53,635 nucleotides of DNA from a bacterium (GTDB taxonomy: Bacteria > Vulcanimicrobiota > Vulcanimicrobiia > Vulcanimicrobiales > Vulcanimicrobiaceae): NCBI GenBank assembly GCA_021790895.1, contig JAJYFM010000005.1, positions 1 to 53,635 on the forward strand, written 5' to 3'. Of this stretch, positions 27,312-36,355 are shown one piece after another. The translations under genes and the position numbers were made by a program. The notes beneath the pieces are model-generated. The model was not told where the DNA came from. It was given only the letters and a program-made list of their open reading frames with translations, and did not search any database. Positions within the stretch are counted from its first letter, which is position 1, and each line of letters opens with the position of its first letter.

Positions 27312-28058
27312 TTAGTCGGGCTGGAACTGCGCATCGAAGATGTACTGCGATGCGACCGGCTTGCAATTCACGATCTTCGGATAGTAGGTGGTGTCACGTG
27401 CGGCGCGTTTCGCCTCACGATCGATCGCGAAGTTGCCGCTCGATTGCACGAGCTTCACCGAGATCACCGAGCCGGTCGCGCTCAACGACACCACGACGGG
27501 GACGTCGGCGGAACCGAAGCCTGCGTCCTGCGCCGACGACGGATAGTTCGGCGCCTGGAGTTGATTCACGGTTGCATCCTTGTACGGAACCGCACAAGCC
27601 GGGGCGAGCGTCGGAGCGATGGTCGGCGAGGGCGAGGCGGTGCCTTGCCCGGTCGGACGGCCGGTCCGCGTCCCCGTCTTGGGGTTGTTGTTGGAGATGC
27701 TCGGGCCACTCCCGGTATTGTGACTGTGAATCAGCTTGACTTTGAGCCTCGGCTGGGTCGGCGTCTGCTTCGGCGGCGGCGTCGCCTTCGTCGGCGGCGG
27801 CGTCGGCGTCGGCGGCGGAGTCGGGGTCGGCGGCGGCGGTGTCGGCACCTTAATCGGCGCCTTCTTCGCTACCGAGACTTTATCGACTTTCGTGCTCTCA
27901 TGCGGCTTCGAGAGGTTCGGGAAGAACGGAGCCGATATGGCGTGCAGGAAAAGCGCCCCGATCAACGCGATCCACAGGAAATTCGGAACTTTTTCGCCGG
28001 TCGTTAGGAACGGCGATTTCTTTTTATCGTCGGGTTGCGGTGGTTTTTGAACGGCCAT
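27312..28058 (-). CDS. tonB: TonB-family energy transducer
   Basis: TM FLWIALIGALFLHAISAPFF, PTPPPPTPTPPPTPTPPPT linker, C-terminal TonB domain VSLSATGSVISVKLVQSSGNFAIDREAKRAARDTTYYPKIVNCKPVASQYIFDAQF. Confidence 0.9.
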   Translation of the reverse strand: MAVQKPPQPDDKKKSPFLTTGEKVPNFLWIALIGALFLHAISAPFFPNLSKPHESTKVDKVSVAKKAPIKVPTPPPPTPTPPPTPTPPPTKATPPPKQTPTQPRLKVKLIHSHNTGSGPSISNNNPKTGTRTGRPTGQGTASPSPTIAPTLAPACAVPYKDATVNQLQAPNYPSSAQDAGFGSADVPVVVSLSATGSVISVKLVQSSGNFAIDREAKRAARDTTYYPKIVNCKPVASQYIFDAQFQPD

Positions 28059-28061
28059 CGG

Positions 28062-28487
28062 TTACTGCGATACTCCCTGCGGCGTACCTTGCACGTGATT
28101 GGCAAGTCCAAAATACGTTAAACCGGTCGATTTTGCGGCGTCCATCACCTGAAGGATCGTCCCGAAGTGCGCCTTCGGATTCCCTTTGATGATCACGTCT
28201 TTCAGATGCCCGCCGACGGCGTCTTCGAGCGTTTGAAAGGCGGCTTTTGCGCCTTGGATCGGCATCGTGTTCGAGCCGATCTGAATCTGGTTCTTCGCAT
28301 CAACGATAACAACGATCTGCGACGGCGAGACTTTATCTTTATTGTACGCCGTAGGAAGCGGCGGTTCTTTAGTAACCGACGCAAGGATGATGAAGATGAT
28401 GAGCAGGACCAACAGCACGTCCGTGAACGGCGTAATGTTGATCGTCGACATCACCTCTTCTTCACCACCTGAGGTTGAAACGGCCAC
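28062..28487 (-). CDS. ExbD/TolR biopolymer transport protein
   Basis: MSTINITPFTDVLLVLLIIFIILASV. Confidence 0.93.
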   Translation of the reverse strand: MAVSTSGGEEEVMSTINITPFTDVLLVLLIIFIILASVTKEPPLPTAYNKDKVSPSQIVVIVDAKNQIQIGSNTMPIQGAKAAFQTLEDAVGGHLKDVIIKGNPKAHFGTILQVMDAAKSTGLTYFGLANHVQGTPQGVSQ

Positions 28488-28504
28488 GGATTAATCCCCC
28501 ACGC

Positions 28505-28918
28505 TTACGATGTAACGAAGCCCACGTTCTCGTCGCCGGCCCGCTTGGCCGCGTCGAGGATGCGGATGATGACGCCGTAAGGCGCCTTGATATCCGAGGT
28601 CAACGAGATTTTCTTCTTTGCGCCGCGTTTCTTGATCGTGTCATACATGACGCGGTAGATGCCTTTGGTGTTGGTCTTCGTCCCATCGACGAAAATCACA
28701 CCCTTCTCGTTGACGACGACTTGAATGTCGTTTTTGTTCTTGCTGACCGTACTCTGTGAATTATTGGAGTTCGGCAACTGCTTCTCGAAGCCGGGTGGCG
28801 TCACCAAGGCTGCGAGGATCATGAAGATGATCAAAAGCACCAGCAAGACATCGGTAAATGGCGTGATGTTGATCTCCGCCATTACCTCTTCGTCGCCGCG
28901 CGCCGTAAGTAGACTCAC
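28505..28918 (-). CDS. ExbD/TolR biopolymer transport protein (second paralogue)
   Basis: MAEINITPFTDVLLVLLIIFMILAALVTPPGFEKQLP. Confidence 0.93.
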   Translation of the reverse strand: MSLLTARGDEEVMAEINITPFTDVLLVLLIIFMILAALVTPPGFEKQLPNSNNSQSTVSKNKNDIQVVVNEKGVIFVDGTKTNTKGIYRVMYDTIKKRGAKKKISLTSDIKAPYGVIIRILDAAKRAGDENVGFVTS

Positions 28919-28936
28919 GTCATTCCTCCAGTGCGC

Positions 28937-29599
28937 TTACTTCTGCGTGGGTTGATAGAGGTCCGTAGGGATCGTAGCACCGGTGTTGTGGAAATGCAGC
29001 ATTTCGGCAAGCTGGTTTGCCGCAACGATCATCTCTTGGTTGTAATTCTTGATCCGCGTTTTGAAGAAGTTGAAGAATATAACCGCGATGATTGCAACCA
29101 CAAGACCACTGAAGGTCGTGACGAGTGCTTCCGAAACGCCGGCTGCAACGACCGCCGGGCTCGAGTTGCCCTTCAACGCGATCGACTGGAACGCTTTGAT
29201 GATACCGAGAACGGTACCAGCGAGACCGACGAACGGCGCAATAACGGCGATCGTACCGATGATGCCGAGATTGCGTTCGAGATCGTTGAGGTGCTCCATG
29301 AGCGCGATCGAAAGTGCGTCGGTGATATCGGCGCGGTTCTTATCGCCGCGCTGGAGACCGAAGCGAAGGATACGCGGAAGCATGCCCTTCTGTCCGTCGC
29401 AATACTTGATTGCGCCGGCGAGGTCGTTCGCGCCAACGCGTTTACCGATCTCTTTGAGCAGCGACTTCGTATCGCCATGCTGGGCACTGAAATAAAGAAA
29501 GCGCTCGATAACGATCCATACGACCGCAACCGATAGCAAGAGCAGGACGACCATGTCGACCCCGCCCTGTTTCATCACACTGATAAATCCGTCAAACAC
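28937..29599 (-). CDS. ExbB/TolQ/MotA proton channel protein
   Basis: NLGIIGTIAVIAPFVGLAGTVLGIIKAFQSIA...GVSEALVTTFSGLVVAIIAVIFFNFF. Confidence 0.93.
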   Translation of the reverse strand: MFDGFISVMKQGGVDMVVLLLLSVAVVWIVIERFLYFSAQHGDTKSLLKEIGKRVGANDLAGAIKYCDGQKGMLPRILRFGLQRGDKNRADITDALSIALMEHLNDLERNLGIIGTIAVIAPFVGLAGTVLGIIKAFQSIALKGNSSPAVVAAGVSEALVTTFSGLVVAIIAVIFFNFFKTRIKNYNQEMIVAANQLAEMLHFHNTGATIPTDLYQPTQK

Positions 29600-29662
29600 G
29601 AGTTGTTCGAACCTCCCCTTCCGGGTGTATTGAGTGAAGCAAATCTTCTTGTAGAAACGTTT

Positions 29663-29708
29663 CGGCGGGTCTCCCCGCCGCTCCAGGGCGGTACTTTTGC
29701 CGCCCTGG
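29663..29708. promoter_or_regulatory. Two adjacent perfect hairpins in the exbB leader / TPR-exbB intergenic region
   Basis: CGGCGGG-TCTC-CCCGCCG (29663-29680) and CCAGGGCGG-TACTTTTG-CCGCCCTGG (29683-29708). Confidence 0.55.
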
Positions 29709-29743
29709 GTAAGAGTCCTGTCCTAGGTTAAGTAGAGCTTTGG

Positions 29744-31066
29744 TTAACCGCCAAGCTGCTTAAGAAACTTCTGAATCTGCAGCGCGAGCGGGGCGTTTTT
29801 CTCGGTTTTTGCTAATGCGAGCGCTTTTTTCAACGTCGCTTTCGCCTTGTCGATAAGGTCGCCCCGATGGTAGACCTCCCCGATCCCGGCCTGCCCGATA
29901 CCGCTGGCAAAGAGCGCTTCGGGGTCATTCGGGTCGATCGCCAGTGCTTTCTTGGCGTAACTCTTGGCGCGACTATAGTCGGGAGATTTGGTCTGAATAA
30001 TCACGAAAGCGGCCTGCGTGTAGGCGATCTCCGCCATCTTCGGATCCCCTGCGGCAGCGGCTTTATCGAGCGCCGCGAGCGCATCGACCGTCTTTGCCGC
30101 CTTCGCATCGGCGACGCCCTGCTTGAGGTAATAGGCAGCGACAAACTGCGCTCCCGCATTTCCCTTCGGGTCAAGCGTCTTGAGCTCCGCGAGCATTGCA
30201 TTGGAGTTCGTCGTGTCACCGGTCTGCAGATATGCTTGCAGCAGGTGGCTGTCGATCGCCACTTTCGTTGCGGTCGGCGTGCTCTTCTTCGCCCAGAGAG
30301 TTCCACGCGCTTTCTGGAGCGACGCAATGCTTTGCGCATATTGCTTCATTCCGAATTGCGCGACACCGAGTGCATAGAGCGAATCGGGGCTGGGATCGAT
30401 CACATACGCTTTTTCCGCGTATATTAACGATTCTTTCGGGTCGATGACGGCCTGTTGCACGGAGACGGCAGCGTACGATTGCGCTGCGGCGTCTCTAAAC
30501 GGCGCAGCGATCGTCGCTACTTTATCGAAAGCGTTGGCCGCCGCGGCATAATCCGACAGAAAGAAATTGGAGATACCGAGATACTGCAACGCGAGTCCGT
30601 TCCCGGGGTGAGCGCGAAGATAGCTCCCGGCAGCCTGTTTGGCATCGGTATAATTTCCGGCATGAATAAGGAGGTCGATATGTGCTAACGCGGTGTCGGC
30701 GATCTGCCCGCCCGAACGCACCACGCTCTTTCCGAATTTGAGCGTATAGTCGTAGAACGCTTGGATCGGTTTGTTGCCTCGATGTGCCGGCGAATACGTC
30801 GATGTTTTTGCAATCTCGAGCGCTGCAGCAACGTCGCCTTTATTCGTTGTACGAATAACCTTGACGACGTGGAAGCTTCCATTGGGGAACACCTCTACTT
30901 GCAAGACGACGAGTCCCGGGCCCGCCCATGGCGTGGTGGTCGTCCCTTGCTTGACGAGTTTGGCCGGCGAGAATTCGCCTGCATACTGCGCTCGCGCAGG
31001 CAGCGTCCCAAAGGCGGCGAGGGCAGCAAAGGCGAGGGTTGCGGCGACGAGCCGAAGGCGTATCAT
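29744..31066 (-). CDS. Secreted TPR-repeat protein with an N-terminal TonB-C-like domain
   Basis: Signal peptide; LVVLQVEVFPNGSFHVVKVIRTTNKGDVAAALEIAKTSTYSPAHRGNKPIQAFYDYTLKF resembles TonB_C; then TPR-like helices (AKSYAKKALAIDPNDPEALFASGIGQ). Confidence 0.7.
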   Translation of the reverse strand: MIRLRLVAATLAFAALAAFGTLPARAQYAGEFSPAKLVKQGTTTTPWAGPGLVVLQVEVFPNGSFHVVKVIRTTNKGDVAAALEIAKTSTYSPAHRGNKPIQAFYDYTLKFGKSVVRSGGQIADTALAHIDLLIHAGNYTDAKQAAGSYLRAHPGNGLALQYLGISNFFLSDYAAAANAFDKVATIAAPFRDAAAQSYAAVSVQQAVIDPKESLIYAEKAYVIDPSPDSLYALGVAQFGMKQYAQSIASLQKARGTLWAKKSTPTATKVAIDSHLLQAYLQTGDTTNSNAMLAELKTLDPKGNAGAQFVAAYYLKQGVADAKAAKTVDALAALDKAAAAGDPKMAEIAYTQAAFVIIQTKSPDYSRAKSYAKKALAIDPNDPEALFASGIGQAGIGEVYHRGDLIDKAKATLKKALALAKTEKNAPLALQIQKFLKQLGG

Positions 31067-31074
31067 GCGTGCTC

Positions 31075-31965
31075 CTATGATGGCGGCGTTGCTTTTAGGG
31101 ATCCGGCGAAGCGCTTCGGAAGGCTCCGGCCCACTGCAGCAGCGACCGCCGGCATGCTTTCCATAAACGAATCGAACTCTGCAAATGTCAGCGACTGCAT
31201 CCCATCGGAGACCGCCGAGGCAGGGTCGGGGTGCACTTCGACCATGATCCCGGCGGCGCCCGCCGCCACTGCGGCGAGCCCCATCGGCGCGACCAGCCCC
31301 GCGACACCGGTGCCGTGCGAGGGATCGACGATCGTCGGGAGGTGCGTGCGTCGGGCGAGCAAGGCCACGACGGCGAGGTCGAGGAGATTTCGTGTCGACG
31401 GGTCGAAACTGCGGACGCCACGCTCGCAGAGGACAATCCTCTCGTTGCCGGTGAGCGCGATATACTCAGCGGCCAGCAACCACTCGTCGACCGTCGCCGC
31501 GAGCCCGCGCTTGAGGAGAATCGGCTTCCCAGTCTCGCCGACCGCCCGTAGGAGCGCGGTGTTCTGCATATTGCGCGCACCGATCTGCAGCATATCGGCG
31601 CACTCGGCGACGATCTCGGCGTCGCGCGGGTCGAGAACTTCGGTGACGACGGCGAGCCCGTGCAGATCGGCGGCCTCGCGCATCAGCGCGAGCCCGTCGC
31701 GGCCGAGCCCTTGAAAGGAATAGGGCGAGGTGCGCGGCTTATAGGCGCCGCCCCGCAGAACATTGGCCCCGGCGCGCGCCACCGCTGCGGCAGTCGCGAG
31801 AATCTGCTCGCGGCTTTCAACGGCACACGGGCCGGCACAGATCGCCAACTCTTCACCGCCGAAGCTGGGGCCGTTGGGCCACAGCGCGACGACGCTGCGC
31901 CGGTCACGCGCATCGACGTGCACCAGCCGGAGATCGCGCGAGGGCGGAAGCGGGCGAGCGTTCAT
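31075..31965 (-). CDS. aroF: 3-deoxy-7-phosphoheptulonate synthase (KDO8P-like class)
   Basis: [96 protein letters not shown]. Confidence 0.93.
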   Translation of the reverse strand: MNARPLPPSRDLRLVHVDARDRRSVVALWPNGPSFGGEELAICAGPCAVESREQILATAAAVARAGANVLRGGAYKPRTSPYSFQGLGRDGLALMREAADLHGLAVVTEVLDPRDAEIVAECADMLQIGARNMQNTALLRAVGETGKPILLKRGLAATVDEWLLAAEYIALTGNERIVLCERGVRSFDPSTRNLLDLAVVALLARRTHLPTIVDPSHGTGVAGLVAPMGLAAVAAGAAGIMVEVHPDPASAVSDGMQSLTFAEFDSFMESMPAVAAAVGRSLPKRFAGSLKATPPS

Positions 31966-32711
31966 TCCGGAGATGCTACCACGCTTCCGGCGACGGCGGG
32001 GTGGTGAGAGGTCGCACGGACGAGCTCCCCGATCTCACGCGAGGTTAAAGGGCGCACCCCTCCCGAGGGGAGCGAGCCGAGTTCGATCGGGCCGAAGCGC
32101 AGACGTCGCAGATCGATAACGGGGTGCCCGAGGGCGGCAAACATCTCGCGCACCTGCCGATTGCGTCCTTCGTGAATCGTGAGGTCGACGAGGCTCCGCA
32201 GCGAGGCCGACGAGACGATTCGCAACTTTGCCCCAGCGGCGCGAAAGGTCGGGGTGCGCACGCCCGCGCGCAGTTGCTCGATCTGCTCGGAGCTCAGCTC
32301 TCCACGAATCGTCGCGCGGTAGGTTTTCTCGACACCGAAGCGTGGGTGCAGCAAGCGGTGGATGAGGTCGCCGTCGTTACTGAGCAGCAAAAGCCCCGAC
32401 GTGTCGTAATCGAGACGCCCGGCCGGGACGACGCGTGGAAGGTCGCGCGGCAAGAGGTCGACGATCGTGCGCCGTCCCTCCGGATCGGAGAGCGTCGTGA
32501 CGACGCCGACCGGTTTATTCATCGCCAGGTAAATGTAGCGTTGCGCGAGCGCGGGTTTCCCGTCGCACAGAATGCGATCGTCGGGGCCGACGAGGATTCC
32601 GAGTTCGCGAACGACATGTCCGTTCACGCTGACGCGGCCGGCGAGAATCAGTTCGTCGGCGGCACGACGCGATGCGACCCCCGCGCGAGCAAGCGCGCGG
32701 TTGAGCCGCAT
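31962..32711 (-). CDS. RsuA/RluB-family rRNA pseudouridine synthase
   Basis: [34 protein letters not shown]...[28 protein letters not shown]...[36 protein letters not shown]; start chosen inside longer ORF. Confidence 0.93.
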   Translation of the reverse strand: MRLNRALARAGVASRRAADELILAGRVSVNGHVVRELGILVGPDDRILCDGKPALAQRYIYLAMNKPVGVVTTLSDPEGRRTIVDLLPRDLPRVVPAGRLDYDTSGLLLLSNDGDLIHRLLHPRFGVEKTYRATIRGELSSEQIEQLRAGVRTPTFRAAGAKLRIVSSASLRSLVDLTIHEGRNRQVREMFAALGHPVIDLRRLRFGPIELGSLPSGGVRPLTSREIGELVRATSHHPAVAGSVVASPE

Positions 32712-32727
32712 CTGCGCGGTGTCGCGC

Positions 32728-34200
32728 CTAGTACTTTCCGTTGCTTTCTTCGTAACCACGGGACATCGAGAGCGCCTCTTTGGTAACCGACGCCAAGAAC
32801 TCGTCGTTCGTGCGCGTTTGGGCCATCTTGTCGAGGATGATCTCGGTGATATCGCCGCTGTTGAGCACGGCGGTTGCGCGACGAAGCATCCAAATCTTGC
32901 GCATCTCTTCGTTGGAGAGCAAGAGCTCTTCGTGTCGCGTTCCCGACCGTTTGATATCGACGGCGGGGAAGACGCGCGACTCGGCAAGTTTACGGGTGAG
33001 GTTGAGCTCCATATTTCCCGTACCCTTGAACTCTTCGAAAATGATGTCGTCCATTTTCGAGCCGGTCTCGATGAGCGCAGTCGCGATAATGGTCAGCGAG
33101 CCGCCCTCTTCGATTTTGCGCGCCGCACCGAAAAAGCGTTTCGGCTTATGCAGCGAGGCGGTATCGAGGCCGCCGGAGAGGGTGCGCCCGGAATTCGGCA
33201 CGACCTGGTTGTAGGCGCGGGCGAGACGCGTGATGGAATCGAGGAGAATAACGACATCTTTCCCCATCTCGACGAGACGCTTCGCGCGCTCCATCGTGAG
33301 TTCGGCAACCGCAGTGTGGTTCTCGGGATGTTCGTCGAAGGTTGATGCGACCACCTCACCGTCGATCGTCCGTTGCATATCCGTGACTTCTTCGGGACGC
33401 TCGTCGACGAGCAACGCGATGATATGCGCTTCGGGATGATTGATGGAGATGGAGTTGGCGATATTTTTCAACAGCGTCGTCTTACCGGCTTTCGGCGGTG
33501 AAACGATGAGTGCGCGCTGACCTTTGCCGATCGGGCAGAATAGATCGATGACGCGCGTCGAAAGCTGCGTTGCACGAACCTCGAGCTTGAAGCGCTCGTT
33601 GGGATAGATCGGCGTGCCTTTTTCGAAAATTTTCCGCACGCCCATTTTTTCAATGTCGATCTCGTTAATACGATCGACGCGCAAGAGGCCAAAATATTTC
33701 TCGCCCTCCTTCGGCCGACGCACGGTCGCGTCGACGCGATCGCCGCGACGAAGATCGGCTCGCCGAATTTGCGCTTGGCTGACGTAGACATCTTCATTGC
33801 CGATCACATAACCGGCGCGCCGCAGAAAGCCGTAGCCCTCCGGAAGAATGTCGAGGATGCCGCTCGCGCTCTCGATGCCGGAGCGCGCTTGCTGCGCTGC
33901 GAGAATCTGGAGGACGATTTCGTCCTTCTTTACTTTTGCCGGCGTCGCAATCTCGATCGAAAACTCTTTTGCGAGCTCGACGAGTTCGCTTTTACTCTTC
34001 TCTTCGAGTTGCGCTGCCGTCAGCATCGGCGGCGCCTGCGCCTCATTCTGAGCGAATGCTTCGGGCTGCGGGAACCCGGAATTATTGTGGCGGCGGCGCG
34101 AACGGCGGCGGCGGCCCCCATTGGGCGGGCGGCCATTTTCGTTGGGGCGATGATCGAGTTGCAGGGGAGGCTCACTCTCGCAGCGTCCGCACGCATTCAC
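32728..34200 (-). CDS. rho: Transcription termination factor Rho
   Basis: [15 protein letters not shown]...[65 protein letters not shown]; arginine-rich N-terminal extension. Confidence 0.97.
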   Translation of the reverse strand: MNACGRCESEPPLQLDHRPNENGRPPNGGRRRRSRRRHNNSGFPQPEAFAQNEAQAPPMLTAAQLEEKSKSELVELAKEFSIEIATPAKVKKDEIVLQILAAQQARSGIESASGILDILPEGYGFLRRAGYVIGNEDVYVSQAQIRRADLRRGDRVDATVRRPKEGEKYFGLLRVDRINEIDIEKMGVRKIFEKGTPIYPNERFKLEVRATQLSTRVIDLFCPIGKGQRALIVSPPKAGKTTLLKNIANSISINHPEAHIIALLVDERPEEVTDMQRTIDGEVVASTFDEHPENHTAVAELTMERAKRLVEMGKDVVILLDSITRLARAYNQVVPNSGRTLSGGLDTASLHKPKRFFGAARKIEEGGSLTIIATALIETGSKMDDIIFEEFKGTGNMELNLTRKLAESRVFPAVDIKRSGTRHEELLLSNEEMRKIWMLRRATAVLNSGDITEIILDKMAQTRTNDEFLASVTKEALSMSRGYEESNGKY

Positions 34201-34300
34201 CAGCGACTACATCGGGCTACGCCGCGACGGTGGGTGAGTGTGGGCGGGAGGGAATAGATTGCGCCGGGCGAGTCGATAGCGACTCAACGGCACCAGAGAG

Positions 34301-34330
34301 GTTATAGCACGGGACAGATGCTCCCTTCAA
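34301..34330 (-). promoter_or_regulatory. Candidate sigma70-type promoter for rho
   Basis: Minus strand TTGAAG-18 nt-TATAAC with TGC immediately upstream of the -10 (extended -10). Confidence 0.5.
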
Positions 34331-34379
34331 GCGCCGTGCCGAACGTTCTTTAGAAGAACGCGCGATTTTTACGATCACG

Positions 34380-34796
34380 CTACGCAGCGATGCGCGAGAG
34401 CTCGGCGCGGGCGAGTTCGGCGAGATCCTCGGCGCGACCGAGTTCGAGCGCGAACGTTGGCGTCGCCCGTAGGGAGCAGAGAAGATGGATGTACGCCCGA
34501 TGGAGCCGATAGGGGAGCGCGCGATGCTCTCGCAGGTCCTCGAGCAATTCGGAATCGGGGACGAGCACGGTCGCGATGCGGTGGCCGAAACTGCGCAGGG
34601 CATCGAGCAAGGCGTGGAGCGCTGCATAGGATGCCGCTTGCTCGGCGCACTCCTCCGGCACGGCGATGGAGAATGGAACGCGCACGAGGTGAGCGCTCCG
34701 ACCGCGCCGGATTCGAGCGATGAGGACGGCGTTACCCGTCGCTGCGGCCGCGTAGCCGTAGTCGACCAGAACCCGGTGAAGCGACGTATTCCGCAT
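34380..34796 (-). CDS. RNase H-like fold protein (RVT_3/RNase HI-like), divergent
   Basis: AEQAASYAALHALLDALRSFGHRIATVLVPDSELLEDL resembles the E-helix and D-strand of RNase HI; VDYGYAAAATGNAVLIARI at N-term. Confidence 0.45.
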   Translation of the reverse strand: MRNTSLHRVLVDYGYAAAATGNAVLIARIRRGRSAHLVRVPFSIAVPEECAEQAASYAALHALLDALRSFGHRIATVLVPDSELLEDLREHRALPYRLHRAYIHLLCSLRATPTFALELGRAEDLAELARAELSRIAA

Positions 34797-34839
34797 GCAT
34801 GGACCTCTCGGTCAGCATACATCGAACATACGTTCGCCG

Positions 34840-35973
34840 TCAAGCCGGGGTCGCAAGCCTCGCGATCGCCTCTTGGTAGATCTCGACGCAGCGCGCAACG
34901 ATGCTTCGGGCGTCGAAACGGCGGGCGGCGGCGAGCATCTCCTCGCGGGTGACCGGCGGCGGCGAGTCCGCCGCCATCGCCAAGGCAAAGCTCGGCGCAT
35001 CCGGCGCGAGCAGGCGCGCGCAGCCTCCGAGCACGTCGCGATTCTGCGGCGAGTCGGCGGCAAAGACCGGTAACCCGGCGGCGAGCGCCTCCACTTGGAC
35101 CAGCCCTTGCGTCTCGGTCATGCTGGGAAAGAGAAACCCGTCGGCACTGGCATAAAAATCGGGGAGCGACCGGCGCGGGAGCGCGCCAAGAAAGCGCACG
35201 CGCTCCTCAAGCCCGCGATCCCGCACGAGCGCTTCCAATGCATCGCGATCGGGACCGTCGCCGATGAATGCAAGCCGCACGCTCTGCGAGCGAACCGCCG
35301 CCAGCGCTTCGATCACGATATGGAGATTTTTTTCCCGGGCGAGCCGACCGACCGCGAGATAGAGACGATCCGCTGCGCGTGCGCCCATCCGCTCGCGAAG
35401 TTCTTCGCAGCGGCGACCGCGCGAGAAGAAATCGACATCGATACCGCTGGGCAACACCTCGATGCGCCCGTCGACGCCGAGTTCGTGGAGTCGTTGCTCC
35501 ATCGCGGAGGTCGGGACGATGACGGCAGCAACGGCGTTGGCAAAGCGGCGCGTCAACTCCGAAGCGGCGTAGCGTGTCGCCCGGGCCTCGAAGGGCACGT
35601 AATGCGCGTAGGCTTCCAACTGTGTGTGATAGGTATAGACGGTCGGGTGCCCGTAGCGACGCGCATAGCGTAATCCCATCCACCCGGTGACGAACGGCGA
35701 ATGCAGGTGCAGCACATCGAGTTGCGCGACGCGGCGAGCGATCTCGCTCCGACGCAGCACGGGAACGGTGAGCCGGTAATCGCTCTGCGTCGGCAGCGGC
35801 AGCGAGGGAATTCGCACGACTCCCGCATCGTAGCGTGCCTCGGGATGACGCGGGGTAAAGACGGTCACCTCGTGCCCTAAGTCCGTGAGGTATGCGCGTA
35901 GGGTATCGACGGCAGTCACGACCCCGTTGACCACCGGATGATAGACCTCGGTAAAGAGCCCAACCCTCAGCAT
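34840..35973 (-). CDS. Glycosyltransferase family 4 (GDP-mannose-dependent mannosyltransferase-like)
   Basis: MLRVGLFTEVYHPVVNGVVTAVDTLRAYLTDLGHEVTVFTPRHP; PSGIDVDFFSRG; YASADGFLFPSMTETQGLVQVEALAAGLPVFA. Confidence 0.92.
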   Translation of the reverse strand: MLRVGLFTEVYHPVVNGVVTAVDTLRAYLTDLGHEVTVFTPRHPEARYDAGVVRIPSLPLPTQSDYRLTVPVLRRSEIARRVAQLDVLHLHSPFVTGWMGLRYARRYGHPTVYTYHTQLEAYAHYVPFEARATRYAASELTRRFANAVAAVIVPTSAMEQRLHELGVDGRIEVLPSGIDVDFFSRGRRCEELRERMGARAADRLYLAVGRLAREKNLHIVIEALAAVRSQSVRLAFIGDGPDRDALEALVRDRGLEERVRFLGALPRRSLPDFYASADGFLFPSMTETQGLVQVEALAAGLPVFAADSPQNRDVLGGCARLLAPDAPSFALAMAADSPPPVTREEMLAAARRFDARSIVARCVEIYQEAIARLATPA

Positions 35974-36080
35974 CGCCGAGCTCGGTTTCCACTCGGCGTA
36001 CCCCGGGCCTTTATGATCCTTACAGAAGGATTACCCTTCTTCAAGTCGACTTTTGGCATAGGACCCCCGCGGAAGCGACG

Positions 36081-36089
36081 TGCTATAGT
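36081..36089 (+). promoter_or_regulatory. Candidate extended -10 element
   Basis: TGCTATAGT; no good -35 seen at 17 bp. Confidence 0.35.
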
Positions 36090-36090
36090 C

Positions 36091-36261
36091 CGCCCGGTCG
36101 ACGGCCACTTTGCCCGACCCGGCCGCTCCGCGGCCCATCCGAGCGGAACCCACTACGTACCAACATCTTCCGAGATGTGTAGTGAATCCGCCCCGATCCT
36201 TGGCGTTTCCCCTCCATGGTCTCGAGGGGTCCGTCAACCACCACTCCATAAACGACCGGCG
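36091..36261 (+). ncRNA. Candidate c-di-AMP (ydaO/yuaA-type) riboswitch aptamer
   Basis: Possible P1 CCGGTCG(36094-36100)/CGACCGG(36253-36259); GAGCGGAACCCACTAC...GTAGTGAATCCG and TCCGTCAACCACCACTCCATAAACG resemble ydaO conserved blocks GGGGACCCA...GGGTGAATCC and TCCGTCAGCTAACCTCATAAGCG; upstream of a cell-wall 3D/YabE-type gene. Confidence 0.55.
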
Positions 36262-36355
36262 CCACCAGCTCGCCACCGCCGCACGACTCGCGTGCGACAC
36301 CGTGCCTGCAGGACGCCCGAACGCGAAAGGAACGCGGTTGATAGGACGAAGGCCC

